This document shows, in pieces, positions 50,453-60,146 of a stretch of DNA of 64,000 bases. Every line of letters starts with the position of its first letter. The first letter of the stretch is position 1. A program made the position numbers and the translations under genes. This DNA comes from Epithemia pelagica (lineage: Eukaryota > Bacillariophyta > Bacillariophyceae > Surirellales > Surirellaceae), in NCBI GenBank assembly GCA_946965045.2, contig OX337229.1, positions 4,216,001 through 4,280,000 of the forward strand, in the 5' to 3' direction. Below the pieces are notes generated by a model. That model was given only the letters and a program-made list of their open reading frames with translations. It ran no database searches and was not told the DNA's origin.

Positions 50453-53400
50453 ATGTCAGGTGAAGACTCTCCCCAACAAGACACTGATGTCTTTATGCCC
50501 GACCGTCCCAGAATGGGCGGCCTCGTTCAATCCAGCAAGGACACGTACGTCCCCTGGACTGGCGGTAAACCCAAACCAGATTGGAAAGGGTTAGACGACA
50601 AAGCCAAGGACCATCCAGTCCGCAGTCTCCAGCTACGTACCTTTACCGACAAGCGGTACCTTGATCGGGTGACTGGCCCTGTAGAAAAGTTCGATAAGAA
50701 GAAAGGCGATTTTTCAAGACTCCAAGATGAATTAGTCCGCCATTTCACGAAACACGGCATGGATACGATTATGTACTTACTCGATCCACTCAGTAAGTCC
50801 TCCATGCTCAACATCGTTACCGAACACCCACGGTTCACTCACACAAAGGTTCACGAAGCAATGAAACAACAGGTGAGCAAGTATGATAAGTATGACGCCA
50901 ACAACGATGCCGCGGCGCAAGACTACTTACTTGACTCATTGGATAAGACATTTCGACGGGAAGTGGAGGACCAATCCCGCGACGTTGCATCCTTTCCGGA
51001 GCTGTTCATGATCATCGTCCGGATCATTACGGACGACTCAATCGAACATTGGGAAATCGTAAAAAGTGAGATGCGTTCATTGGACCCGCACAACTACGCC
51101 GGCCATGACATCACTGCACTTACCACCGATTTCGCCGCAAAGGCCCGATCTCTTACCGCCGCTGGTCTTTACGACCACACCCTCACGGCGAGCCTGCTCA
51201 CAAACATTTTGAAAGCAGAATGGCCGCCGACTCCGAAGTTTTCTCTCCTGCTCCTGAACAAGTCTGTCCAGGACAGTGTCGATCACATTCGGTTTCTCGA
51301 CCGTGCAGCAGCGGATCAATACATGACCACAAACAAAATGCTCTATACGCACGTGATCGAAGAGGCAAACAGCAAATATTGGGTTAGTGTAAAGCGCGGG
51401 GAATGGAGCGCAAAGAGCACTCACCGGGATTCCAAGGCACCACCAACATCGTATGGTGCTAACAATGCCACAGTTTCCAAGAAAGGAAAACAGACCAAGT
51501 CCATTCAAGCCAACGCTCTTGTTCAGCAAATGAACACACCCGGGAACAAGAAGACATACGTTCGTGAGAAGGGGAAGAACAACAACAAAAACAAAAACAA
51601 CAACAACTTCACGAAACGTACCTCTTCCAGCGATAACAACTGGCGCCGCATCCCTCCCAAAGAAGGGGAACCAGAAATGCGAATGGTGGACGGAAAGCCC
51701 ATGTACTGGTGCGGAAAATGCACCAACTGGAATCCAACTCACAAAACCAGTGAGCATATTGTTGGTTTCAAATCCAACAAGTCGAGTTCCAAACAGCATC
51801 AAGCAAACAAGTTAGAAATGGAACCGGCAGCATGGGCAGCATACATCGAGAAAAACGGCTTTGATGATGCGAATACTTACGAAATGGTCAACAAAGAGCA
51901 CTCTTGGCTCTTCGACCACGACGATTTTGAAGCAAATTGTGTTTGTGCGAAGTGTCCTCCCAACATGGACGACGCTAAAACTGATGTGGATTGCTCCGAG
52001 ACGGACGACAAGTACGACCTTTGTGCGTACAATCTTGTGGTCAATTTGACCCAAACCGTTGACACCGAAGAAGAAATGGACGATGGGTCATCAACCTCCT
52101 CGTCCCTCTTCTCATCCAATACCTTGAACCTGGTAACGCCTGATCGCATTACCTCAGCAGCATTGGAACAAGAAGAACAAGACAGTGAGACAACCACAAG
52201 CGACATGCAAGACTCTTCTTCTTGCAACACAACAAGCACAATCAATACCACGGAACCTACCTCAACTCCCATTGAGCCTGACTTTGGAAACGAGCCAAAG
52301 TATTTCAACAAGTGGGAGGAACTGGGACCATCTCTGTCTGCCCTCGATTCTGAAGCTGTCAAATTCTCCGATTTGGAAACCCAACGTTTCCTCGAAGGTT
52401 TGTACGACAAAGAAATCCAGGCAGCAGCAGCAGTCAATGAGAGCTATGAAAGCATGGATCAAGACACAAAAGACACCAGCATGGCAAATAATGACACTTA
52501 CCGTACGCCAGAAGCCAGCATGGATTTGTCTGTCGATGATATGAATGCCCCTCTCAAAATGCTGCAGCAGGGACGACCACCTAGCCTTAAAAAGAAACTC
52601 CCTGCCATCTCACCAATTCTTCCACAGCCACCGCTTCCGCCACGGCCATCAGCACCCTTTGCGCTGGCACACCAAGCTCCGTCTCCTCCACCGCAACTGC
52701 CTCCGCGACGAAAACTCACCATGCAGCAGCCAATCGCTCGTTACTCGTCTGAACAATTCGTTCTCGAAGCAGAACAGGCAAAACGTGATGGAATGAGATA
52801 CGAACGTGCAGCAAAAACAGTCTTTGCTAATGCATGGCGTGAGCCAAAACTTACCGTTGCTGAAGCATATCAGCGTGTCAAGGAAGAAGAATGGGCAATG
52901 GGATACTACGTCGATGGGACTTTGATCCCAAATCACCCTCGACCGGAACACTCCTTTCCAGGCATGTCCCCCATTCCTCCTGGACCGATGACGCCTTGCT
53001 TCAATATTCAACCGATGGACACGTCGTCCATTAGCCATCGCTTTACACCTGCATCAACACAACTCCGAACACATCGTGAGAGTAGTGCGGACAGTTTGTC
53101 TTCTACTTCCTTTACACCCAACAACACTCTTGGGGAGAAGTACGTACCTACCGATGCAGACACAGCAAGCAGTGGTGGCGACTCAGCAAAAACTGTGCCG
53201 CTCACCAAATACTTTGCCAACATGGCATGGGTCGACGATTGTTCTAAAAATGAGACCCAAAATTTCTGGATCAAGAATAATGAATCGGAGGGAGGTGCCC
53301 AGGACCGACAAAACGTCCCAATTGACACTATGGAAGAAACAGTATCATCTGATGAGGATTCTCTGGTAGGGAAATGCGTAGAAGTCCACTACACCCCATT

Positions 53401-56400
53401 CAGGTTCGGACACGTGACCCCTTCGCCGGTCCGTCGCGATTTTGATGATCGGCTGGCGCGCGAGTCGGACGAGACACCTACGGTAGAAACTTCTGCGTGG
53501 CTGCACCTTTTCTTAGTTGCACTCGCCCACCTTGTCCTTGTCCTACCTGTGATCCAGTGGCTCTACCCTACCGCCTCACCCTCTACAGGAGCTGACACCT
53601 ATTACAATGAAGGAAAGACTACAATTTACATCGGTCTAAGTCGTTTTCTAACAGGAATCTACGACTTATATACAGGTCTATGGTTCTTACTGCTTTCATA
53701 CGTGACTCATCCATCCTTCATGCCTGCCATCATCACTTGGCTCTCATGTTGGATTGTTGTTTTGGTGGTCATTCGGCGCGTCTCCTCTCGCTATCCTGAC
53801 TCACCATGGTTCGGACACCACCCCAACTACCATGTCAACCGATTCAAGTACCGACTCGCTCGCATCCACGCCCGCAATCCAATCCACTCAAAGCCACGAT
53901 CTCTTCCACCTCCAAGTTTGATTGTTGGATTTTGTTTCTCCGCTTTGAGGTTGATTGTTGTGTTGGTTTGCAGATTGTTGGGATTGTCAGCATCCACCGA
54001 GACGGGTGGCCCTCTGGGTTTCCGAGGCCATGTCACTCCGCTGCGAAGGAGAAACAGGAACACGACGAACAACAGGCACGTTTACTCCGGAACAAGCCGG
54101 CACAACCGCAAGCGCCGCCGTGTACCCAACCGACCGCCGAGCGCCATGACCTCCACACCACCGACCAACCGCCGCAGGATGCCGACGAGTCACCGCTGCA
54201 AAAACCGGCGCAGCATCTCTTGCTTCCAGCCGTCGACCTCCGCCGAACCAACTATCAACCTGACAGGCAACACCCGTCAGAGATCGAATACTAGAAACAG
54301 CAGCAACTTTTGCTGCAATTTAAGCAACGTACCGTTTCCTCAAGTACCCAACTTCTACCCTGCATCGCCACTCAACCAGAACAAATTCATGGGAATGGCC
54401 ATGCTCTTGCAGGAACCACCACGTTGCCACCACTCAACCACCGAGTTGAACCATCATCCTTGGGAACATATCACCCAACAAGCCCTGAGAGCAGCACTCC
54501 AGGATCCATCGAAACTTCGCTCTTCTATGCCTTCACACGCCTCTTATCCAATTATCTGGGACTCTGGGGCCAGTGTCTGCATTACCAACGACGAGAAAGA
54601 TTTTGTGGGACCGATTCGCTCTTTACCAAGTCTTCAAGTAAAGGGCATCGCCAACCGGATGAAAGCTACTGCCCGTGGAACAGTTGTTTGGACGATCCTG
54701 GACACCAATGGTATGCCCCGATCGCTCAAACTCCCTGCGTTCTTAGTACCAAAAACATCGGTTAGACTTTTGTCGACGCAATCGTTACTTCAAACATACT
54801 TCGGCGAGAAAATAATTCAAGACGGTTACACACTTACCTTAACCGGTATTCCAGGAGATGAATCCCGCCGAGAAGTCACCGTCATGGTGAATCCCAGCAA
54901 CAATCTGCCCATGTCGTTTGGGTACGACAAGCAGAACATGATGACTGGCTCGGTAGCTCTCAACACAACAGTGAATGAAGTATCACAACACAATGAAAAT
55001 CTTACCGCTCCTCAAAAGGAATTACTCAAATGGCATTACAGACTTGGACATCTTAACTTTCGCAAGGTACAGTTCTTGATGCGCACTGGTATCCTTGCAA
55101 CAACAGAAAAGACTCGTCGCTTACACTCACAAGCTGCATCTCTTTTGCAAGACTTACCATTATGCGCAGCATGCCAATTTGGGAAACAACGTCGTCGCAC
55201 CGAACCCGGTTCGACAACAACCATTGTCAAGGATCGACGAGGAGTCACCAAAGATGGCAACCTCCATCCTGGACAATGTATCTCTGTAGATCATTTTGTG
55301 TGCTCCACAAAAGGACGAAGATTTGACTCTCGGGGGAAGTCAAAAGTTGACAACCTTTATGTGGGCGGCGCGATCTTTGTCGATCACGCCTCGGGGTATA
55401 CATGGATAGGATTTCAATCACACCTTAACACTCATGAAACGCTTAGTGTTAAAGGATCCTTTGAGCTATTTTGTAGAGAAGTGGGTGTAGTTCCTCTCAA
55501 ATACCTAACCGACAACGGAGCTGCTTTCACCTCAAAATCCTACTCCCAATCGCTTGAGAACTTTGCTCAAATTTCGCGGTTCGCAGGAGTCGGGGCACAT
55601 CATCATGCCGGAATAGCTGAAAGGGCAATACAAACAATTATGTCGATTGCACGCACCATGATGTTACACTCTGCCATACAGTGGCCAGAATTGGCCGATC
55701 CGGCGCTCTGGCCCATGGCCGTTTCACATGCCGTTTTCTTACACAACCATGTACCCAATACTGAGACTGGTATAAGCCCCCATGATGTTTTCACACGTGT
55801 CCGATGGGAACAACGAAAATTTCATGATCTCCACGTGTGGGGCTGTCCGGTCTATGTTCTGCACAAAACTATTGCAGACGGGAAGAAGCTACCCCGCTGG
55901 AAGCCAAAATCTATTCGCTGCCAACTTATGGGGTTAAGTACGCGACATGCCAGTACTGTTCCATTAGTCTTAAATCCTCAAACTGGCTATATTACGCCCC
56001 AGTTCCATGTAGTGTTCGACGATTGGTTCAGCACTATTGCCATGTCTGTCGACCAGCTTCCGGACTTTGCATCCGAACCTTGGTATCGCCTGTTTGGAGA
56101 TTCTGCATATCAATATATCACTGATGATTCATCCGAAACGGACGATCTAGACTCCCCTACTAGTATTGATGAAGCTACCCAAAATACGTATCTTCGACGT
56201 CAATCAGATGTCGCACAACGAATTGCTACTCGCCAACCATATCTTCCGTTGACGTCATCATCTACACCTAACACACGTCCACTCCCAGTGCCACTCTCCG
56301 CTTCTTTACCAACTCCCAGTGAGGATCCCACTCCACCTCCATTGACCACATCGTTGGAGTCACCTCCTCAGAGGGAGACAACTAACCAGACACCTCAAAG

Positions 56401-57328
56401 ACAGGTGTCCGTATCATCAGGAGTTGAATCTACAGCTCCGAGTACCCCTCGTTCGCCTTCTCCCCATCTGTCACCCCACAAGGTTACCATTTCTTCGAGG
56501 GAGTCGCCGTCTCAGAGGGAGTCCCCTCTTCACAACCCTTCTCCTTCTCCAGCTAGATTACCACCGCGACCGCCTCCACGTGCAGTCCAACCGACGATCC
56601 TTCCAACTAGGAGATCTGCTAGGACTATTAAACGACCTACCCGCTTAGTTGAAGAAGGCAATCTAGCAAACCTCCCTTCTCTAATGCCACCATCTCATGA
56701 GCCTAGTGACCTTTTAACAGTTCACAAAGCTTCTCTCTCTGATCCCGACACCCTCTCTTACGATGAGGCTATGCGAGATACAGACATAGAGAAATGGAAA
56801 GCGGCAGCTAGCAAGGAAATAACCGAACTAGAGGAGAAAGGAACTTGGGAAGAAGTCCCTCAATCCCAGGCTAATACACGAATTTTACCTGGGACATGGG
56901 TATTCAAACGCAAGCGATCTCCAGACGGAGATATTATCAAGCATAAGGCTCGATATTGTGTTAGAGGAGACCTACAAGAAACGGAACAAGAGAACTATAG
57001 TCCAGTGGTTCACTGGAGTACTATCCGTATTGTGCTCACCCTTAGTTTAATCTTGGGTTGGGAACTTGCGTGTATCGATTTCAACAACGCATTTGTACAG
57101 GCTACCTTAGATGAACCTGTATGGATTCATCTACCTAGAGGATTTCGATCTAGTAAGCCCGGAACGACCTGCCTAAGACTCATCAAAAGTCTATATGGCC
57201 TGTCTTCTGCACCTAGATTGTGGTATATCCATCTAGTACAAGCGCTTAAGGAAGACGGTTTCAAATCAAGTAAGCATGACGAATGTCTTCTTTATAAGTC
57301 CAACATCATCAAAGAAAAGAGAATGTGA
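50453..57328 (+). CDS. Copia C gag-pol polyprotein, truncated in RT
   Basis: 2291 residues in one frame from ATG 50453. Order: helical gag; CCHH knuckle (YWCGKCTNWNPTHKTSEH); acidic region; Pro-rich motif (PPLPPRPSAPF); conserved KRDGMRYERAAKTVFANAW block; hydrophobic segments at about 53503-53570, 53680-53780 and 53920-53985; protease WDSGASVCI; HHCC; integrase with FVDHASGYTW, LTDNGAAFTS and AGIAERAIQTI; a PQRE/SQRE-containing Pro/Ser spacer; and RT up to ECLLYKSNII. The last five residues (KEKRM) come from the foldback element, and the catalytic xVDD motif is lost. It shows that this family normally has gag and pol in a single frame, with no programmed shift. Confidence 0.88.
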   Translation: MSGEDSPQQDTDVFMPDRPRMGGLVQSSKDTYVPWTGGKPKPDWKGLDDKAKDHPVRSLQLRTFTDKRYLDRVTGPVEKFDKKKGDFSRLQDELVRHFTKHGMDTIMYLLDPLSKSSMLNIVTEHPRFTHTKVHEAMKQQVSKYDKYDANNDAAAQDYLLDSLDKTFRREVEDQSRDVASFPELFMIIVRIITDDSIEHWEIVKSEMRSLDPHNYAGHDITALTTDFAAKARSLTAAGLYDHTLTASLLTNILKAEWPPTPKFSLLLLNKSVQDSVDHIRFLDRAAADQYMTTNKMLYTHVIEEANSKYWVSVKRGEWSAKSTHRDSKAPPTSYGANNATVSKKGKQTKSIQANALVQQMNTPGNKKTYVREKGKNNNKNKNNNNFTKRTSSSDNNWRRIPPKEGEPEMRMVDGKPMYWCGKCTNWNPTHKTSEHIVGFKSNKSSSKQHQANKLEMEPAAWAAYIEKNGFDDANTYEMVNKEHSWLFDHDDFEANCVCAKCPPNMDDAKTDVDCSETDDKYDLCAYNLVVNLTQTVDTEEEMDDGSSTSSSLFSSNTLNLVTPDRITSAALEQEEQDSETTTSDMQDSSSCNTTSTINTTEPTSTPIEPDFGNEPKYFNKWEELGPSLSALDSEAVKFSDLETQRFLEGLYDKEIQAAAAVNESYESMDQDTKDTSMANNDTYRTPEASMDLSVDDMNAPLKMLQQGRPPSLKKKLPAISPILPQPPLPPRPSAPFALAHQAPSPPPQLPPRRKLTMQQPIARYSSEQFVLEAEQAKRDGMRYERAAKTVFANAWREPKLTVAEAYQRVKEEEWAMGYYVDGTLIPNHPRPEHSFPGMSPIPPGPMTPCFNIQPMDTSSISHRFTPASTQLRTHRESSADSLSSTSFTPNNTLGEKYVPTDADTASSGGDSAKTVPLTKYFANMAWVDDCSKNETQNFWIKNNESEGGAQDRQNVPIDTMEETVSSDEDSLVGKCVEVHYTPFRFGHVTPSPVRRDFDDRLARESDETPTVETSAWLHLFLVALAHLVLVLPVIQWLYPTASPSTGADTYYNEGKTTIYIGLSRFLTGIYDLYTGLWFLLLSYVTHPSFMPAIITWLSCWIVVLVVIRRVSSRYPDSPWFGHHPNYHVNRFKYRLARIHARNPIHSKPRSLPPPSLIVGFCFSALRLIVVLVCRLLGLSASTETGGPLGFRGHVTPLRRRNRNTTNNRHVYSGTSRHNRKRRRVPNRPPSAMTSTPPTNRRRMPTSHRCKNRRSISCFQPSTSAEPTINLTGNTRQRSNTRNSSNFCCNLSNVPFPQVPNFYPASPLNQNKFMGMAMLLQEPPRCHHSTTELNHHPWEHITQQALRAALQDPSKLRSSMPSHASYPIIWDSGASVCITNDEKDFVGPIRSLPSLQVKGIANRMKATARGTVVWTILDTNGMPRSLKLPAFLVPKTSVRLLSTQSLLQTYFGEKIIQDGYTLTLTGIPGDESRREVTVMVNPSNNLPMSFGYDKQNMMTGSVALNTTVNEVSQHNENLTAPQKELLKWHYRLGHLNFRKVQFLMRTGILATTEKTRRLHSQAASLLQDLPLCAACQFGKQRRRTEPGSTTTIVKDRRGVTKDGNLHPGQCISVDHFVCSTKGRRFDSRGKSKVDNLYVGGAIFVDHASGYTWIGFQSHLNTHETLSVKGSFELFCREVGVVPLKYLTDNGAAFTSKSYSQSLENFAQISRFAGVGAHHHAGIAERAIQTIMSIARTMMLHSAIQWPELADPALWPMAVSHAVFLHNHVPNTETGISPHDVFTRVRWEQRKFHDLHVWGCPVYVLHKTIADGKKLPRWKPKSIRCQLMGLSTRHASTVPLVLNPQTGYITPQFHVVFDDWFSTIAMSVDQLPDFASEPWYRLFGDSAYQYITDDSSETDDLDSPTSIDEATQNTYLRRQSDVAQRIATRQPYLPLTSSSTPNTRPLPVPLSASLPTPSEDPTPPPLTTSLESPPQRETTNQTPQRQVSVSSGVESTAPSTPRSPSPHLSPHKVTISSRESPSQRESPLHNPSPSPARLPPRPPPRAVQPTILPTRRSARTIKRPTRLVEEGNLANLPSLMPPSHEPSDLLTVHKASLSDPDTLSYDEAMRDTDIEKWKAAASKEITELEEKGTWEEVPQSQANTRILPGTWVFKRKRSPDGDIIKHKARYCVRGDLQETEQENYSPVVHWSTIRIVLTLSLILGWELACIDFNNAFVQATLDEPVWIHLPRGFRSSKPGTTCLRLIKSLYGLSSAPRLWYIHLVQALKEDGFKSSKHDECLLYKSNIIKEKRM

Positions 57329-57643
57329 GCTTGCCCCGAATTATGCAACAACCAACCGTCATCCACGCAGGGGACGCTTGTAGGGCTTGCGTCTGTTTCA
57401 AACGTCGAAAAATTCAGCTGGGCATGCGTGCCAATTTGCAATTTGATAATTACTATTTGCATCAAAAGCGAAAAATGCTGTCTGTGTCCACTTGGGAACC
57501 TGTGAACGTGGCACAGACAAAAAACAGCTAAGCAGTGGACACTGATACCGAGGGTTCAGTAGACACCCACTACCTCCATAAATGATTATTGCAAACTCGT
57601 TGATCTGTCAACAAGTAATCTCTTCTACGAGTAAAACAACACC

Positions 57644-59593
57644 ATGCAGAGGGCCTCGACGGTAGGAAATGATGACGTGAAGAGCTGCTTTATGGCCAAC
57701 AATGGCTGTCTTATTGCGGTGCGTTCAGAAGGACCCTTGAAACAGTCGTCTCTGTCGCCAGCAGAAGTGGATATGTCGACGTGTGACCTCAAGTCTTCCA
57801 GCCACAATTCCCCTTCTTCGGGCGATAATTATCTCGCTGATAATGCATCCCTGGGGGATGTGAACAGCAGTGACGACGATGATAGAGTTCCTTGGTTTCT
57901 CCCTAAAGGAGCAGCACCCATTCTTCGTTTACTGGCGGCACAACAAATATTTGTGGAGCTGACGACCGAATGCTATCGCTGTCACCGTCGAGAACAACAA
58001 GAAGTATCTACAAACCATGAAAAGTTGGAATTATTTGATTCAAATATTTGCTCACAATCGAGAAACGGACGTGCTGAACGCAAACTCCAACTAATTTCCG
58101 AACTGGTCCATTTACTGGAAGAATTTCCTGGCATATGCCATGTGCAGTATCCATTTGACTTGGATGTGGGGGAGTCTCGGCAATTGTATCCCTTGGCGAT
58201 ACTATCATGTTTGGATCCCTCGGTACAACTCGTGACCTTGACCTACAAGGCCTTTCCAAAAGCTTTGTATCATGCCGAGTCGGTCAAGGGCAGTCGTCCT
58301 TTGCATTACGCCTGTTCCTTTCAAGCGTCCTTGGAGGTGATACAGTTTTTGCTCTCGCACGACCCCTCGAGTATTTCATGTCCTCGAACTTCTGACGGTA
58401 TGCTTCCCTTGCATTTGGCTTCCTATTTTCAAGCCCACGATGTCGTATCGCTTCATCTCTTGGCGCAATGGCCTGAGGCCGCTCAAGTTGTCGACGATGG
58501 TGGATGGTCGCCCCTCCATGCTGCTGCGGCTGCGACTCCCCTAATTCCAACAACGATTTCGTGCAATGGAGGTGACAACAACCACAACTCTACGTTTGAA
58601 GATTCTTCCACTCCATCCCTGTCCTTGATTCAAGGACTGTACAATGAGAATCCAGCCGCTCTGGAACAAGCCGATCAGTATGGTCGAACGCCGTTGCATT
58701 TGGCCTGTTGGCACAAGGGCAAAAAGGATGTTGTCGCCTTTTTGGTTCAACACGCACCGCATGTACTTCATCGCACAGATGGCAGATTCGAAACCTGCTT
58801 GTTTCGAGCCGCACGAAGTCAGAGTTTGTCCGTCCTTCAACTGCTGCTCCAGGCATCTGCAGACCTTGATCAAAATGAACTTGTTGACAATGGCAATGCA
58901 GAAAATGAAGATCACGATACCATCTCTGACAACCTAAATCGCCGAGTTGAACAAACTGACGACAGCGAAAACAGGGACCAAGAAAGACGTGCTGATCCTC
59001 CTCCTCTCCCCCCTGTTGACGAGTTGGGTGCGACCTTGTTGCATTTTGCCGTGTTGGACAATACGCCAGACGTGGTCCAATACTTGATGCAAGTTTACCC
59101 CTCCATGATAACGACGCGGACGGAGGATCGCGATCAGTACTTGCCACTTCATACGGCTTGCCATTTTAGAGCACCAGTAGCCAATGTTCAAGCCCTGGTC
59201 CAAGCCAGTCCTCCGCGAACCTTGGTATGGAAAACCGGACAAGGACAATTACCACAACAATTGGCCGTGTTGGCCGTAGCCGAAGCGGAAGCTGAGGCGC
59301 GCTCATCCTCTGAAAACAACGAGACAAACGACCCGACAATCTCCGTGACAACGGAACAAATAGGAGAGGCGAAGGCTTTGGTGGAGTACATAGACCGGGT
59401 GACAATGGACTATTTGAAACAAGAGCTCGCTCACAAAGCGCTGCGGTCGTCCGGCAAGAACAAAAAGACAAAGGAACCCCGACGAAAGCAGTTATGGCGT
59501 TTCGTACCACAGGAATACATGGTCCCAGCGTGGATGAACAATGAGAACGAGGAAGACTCAGACGCGGAGGATGCCGTCTACAATATTGATTAA
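57644..59593 (+). CDS. Ankyrin-repeat protein
   Basis: 649 residues from ATG 57644 (ACACCATGC). Residues 1-85 are disordered and Ser/Asp-rich. From about 175 on there are ankyrin repeats: GSRPLHYACSFQASLEVIQF, DGMLPLHLASYFQAHD, GGWSPLHAAAAATP, YGRTPLHLACWHKGKKDV, ETCLFRAARSQSLSVLQLL, GATLLHFAVLDNTPDVVQYL and YLPLHTACHFRAPVANVQAL, the last ones separated by an acidic Asn/Glu insert. The C-terminus is Lys/Arg-rich (GKNKKTKEPRRKQ) then acidic. Ankyrin arrays bind proteins; the partner is unknown. The right end of foldback copy 3 lies only 87 bp upstream, so the promoter or 5' UTR region is bounded by transposon sequence. Confidence 0.88.
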   Translation: MQRASTVGNDDVKSCFMANNGCLIAVRSEGPLKQSSLSPAEVDMSTCDLKSSSHNSPSSGDNYLADNASLGDVNSSDDDDRVPWFLPKGAAPILRLLAAQQIFVELTTECYRCHRREQQEVSTNHEKLELFDSNICSQSRNGRAERKLQLISELVHLLEEFPGICHVQYPFDLDVGESRQLYPLAILSCLDPSVQLVTLTYKAFPKALYHAESVKGSRPLHYACSFQASLEVIQFLLSHDPSSISCPRTSDGMLPLHLASYFQAHDVVSLHLLAQWPEAAQVVDDGGWSPLHAAAAATPLIPTTISCNGGDNNHNSTFEDSSTPSLSLIQGLYNENPAALEQADQYGRTPLHLACWHKGKKDVVAFLVQHAPHVLHRTDGRFETCLFRAARSQSLSVLQLLLQASADLDQNELVDNGNAENEDHDTISDNLNRRVEQTDDSENRDQERRADPPPLPPVDELGATLLHFAVLDNTPDVVQYLMQVYPSMITTRTEDRDQYLPLHTACHFRAPVANVQALVQASPPRTLVWKTGQGQLPQQLAVLAVAEAEAEARSSSENNETNDPTISVTTEQIGEAKALVEYIDRVTMDYLKQELAHKALRSSGKNKKTKEPRRKQLWRFVPQEYMVPAWMNNENEEDSDAEDAVYNID

Positions 59594-60146
59594 TAGAATA
59601 GAAATGCAATGAATGACGACATCGATGAGTGGAGTCCTATTGAATCAAAGCTGAAGACCACTCTGTTCCGTTTTGAAAAGCCACTTGATGACGAATTGGA
59701 AAACTCTCGTCGTTGTCATGGCGTTGAACTAGTTTCTTGTATCCCATGTTGTGTATGGACTGTTCGTACCCATTGCGTAAAGTTGGAATCGCTAACAGGT
59801 GTTGCCTGATTTCCGTCCGATATTCGCTTAGTCTGGAGGAAGGCAGTACACGGCTAATGCGTAGTCTAAAGCTGACTGGGCTTTACGCATCTCGAAACAG
59901 GGACCAAACAAGTCGGAGACACAACCTACGTCGAACGAAAGAAATGGAATTTTTCGTTCTCACGAGTGGTTACAAGTGTTCAAAGCTCTTGGTGTTCCTG
60001 GTCTCTACCGATTGCATCCGACATCTGACGCTTGCAAAGCGGTAAGGATGCAGGCTCAAGACCTCGTTCAAGTAGTTCTTATCATTATATGGATTCTATT
60101 TCTTCGCCTTCGTTGTTCTTCACTTTGAGAGCCTCGAGACACTTAC
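59594..60146. other. Intergenic region between convergent genes
   Basis: About 550 bp between the ankyrin gene and the minus-strand PH-like gene. Short ORFs (59609-59809, 59737-60045) have no recognisable domain. Confidence 0.45.

Larger units (their letters stand above)
49303..57312 (+). mobile_element. CoDi-like Ty1/copia retrotransposon C, 3'-truncated
   Basis: A 732-bp 5' LTR (49303-50034) begins AGTTAT and ends TTAAGT, followed by TGGTTATGAGCCC. The body runs through gag, protease, integrase and the N-terminal part of RT, then stops abruptly at 57312. There, after the shared CATCATC, foldback copy 3 sequence (AAAGAAAAGAGAAT) begins. The rest of RT, RNase H and the 3' LTR are gone, so no 3' target duplication exists; the left flank ACAAG matches the uninterrupted sequence in copy 2 (38032-38036). 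C is related to B but clearly diverged, with LTRs not alignable along most of their length. Confidence 0.88.
38677..57556. mobile_element. Long-TIR foldback-type element, copy 3, split by copia B and C
   Basis: The left end (AACCCTCGG, 38677) and left interior to 39327 match copy 2. Sequence resumes at 49128-49302, and again from 57313 to the right end (GAGGGTT, 57556). Copia B is inserted at the first break with a 5-bp duplication and copia C at the second. Relative to copy 2, the segment equivalent to about 38037-38342 is missing, removed together with the 3' part of C. Without insertions the element would resemble the 1.3-kb copy 2. Confidence 0.83.

Noticed and set aside
34165-57575. 12-bp inverted match GGGTGTCTACTG (34.2 kb) and CAGTAGACACCC (57.56 kb)
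   Set aside because: A 12-bp match within 64 kb is expected many times by chance and the flanks do not align.
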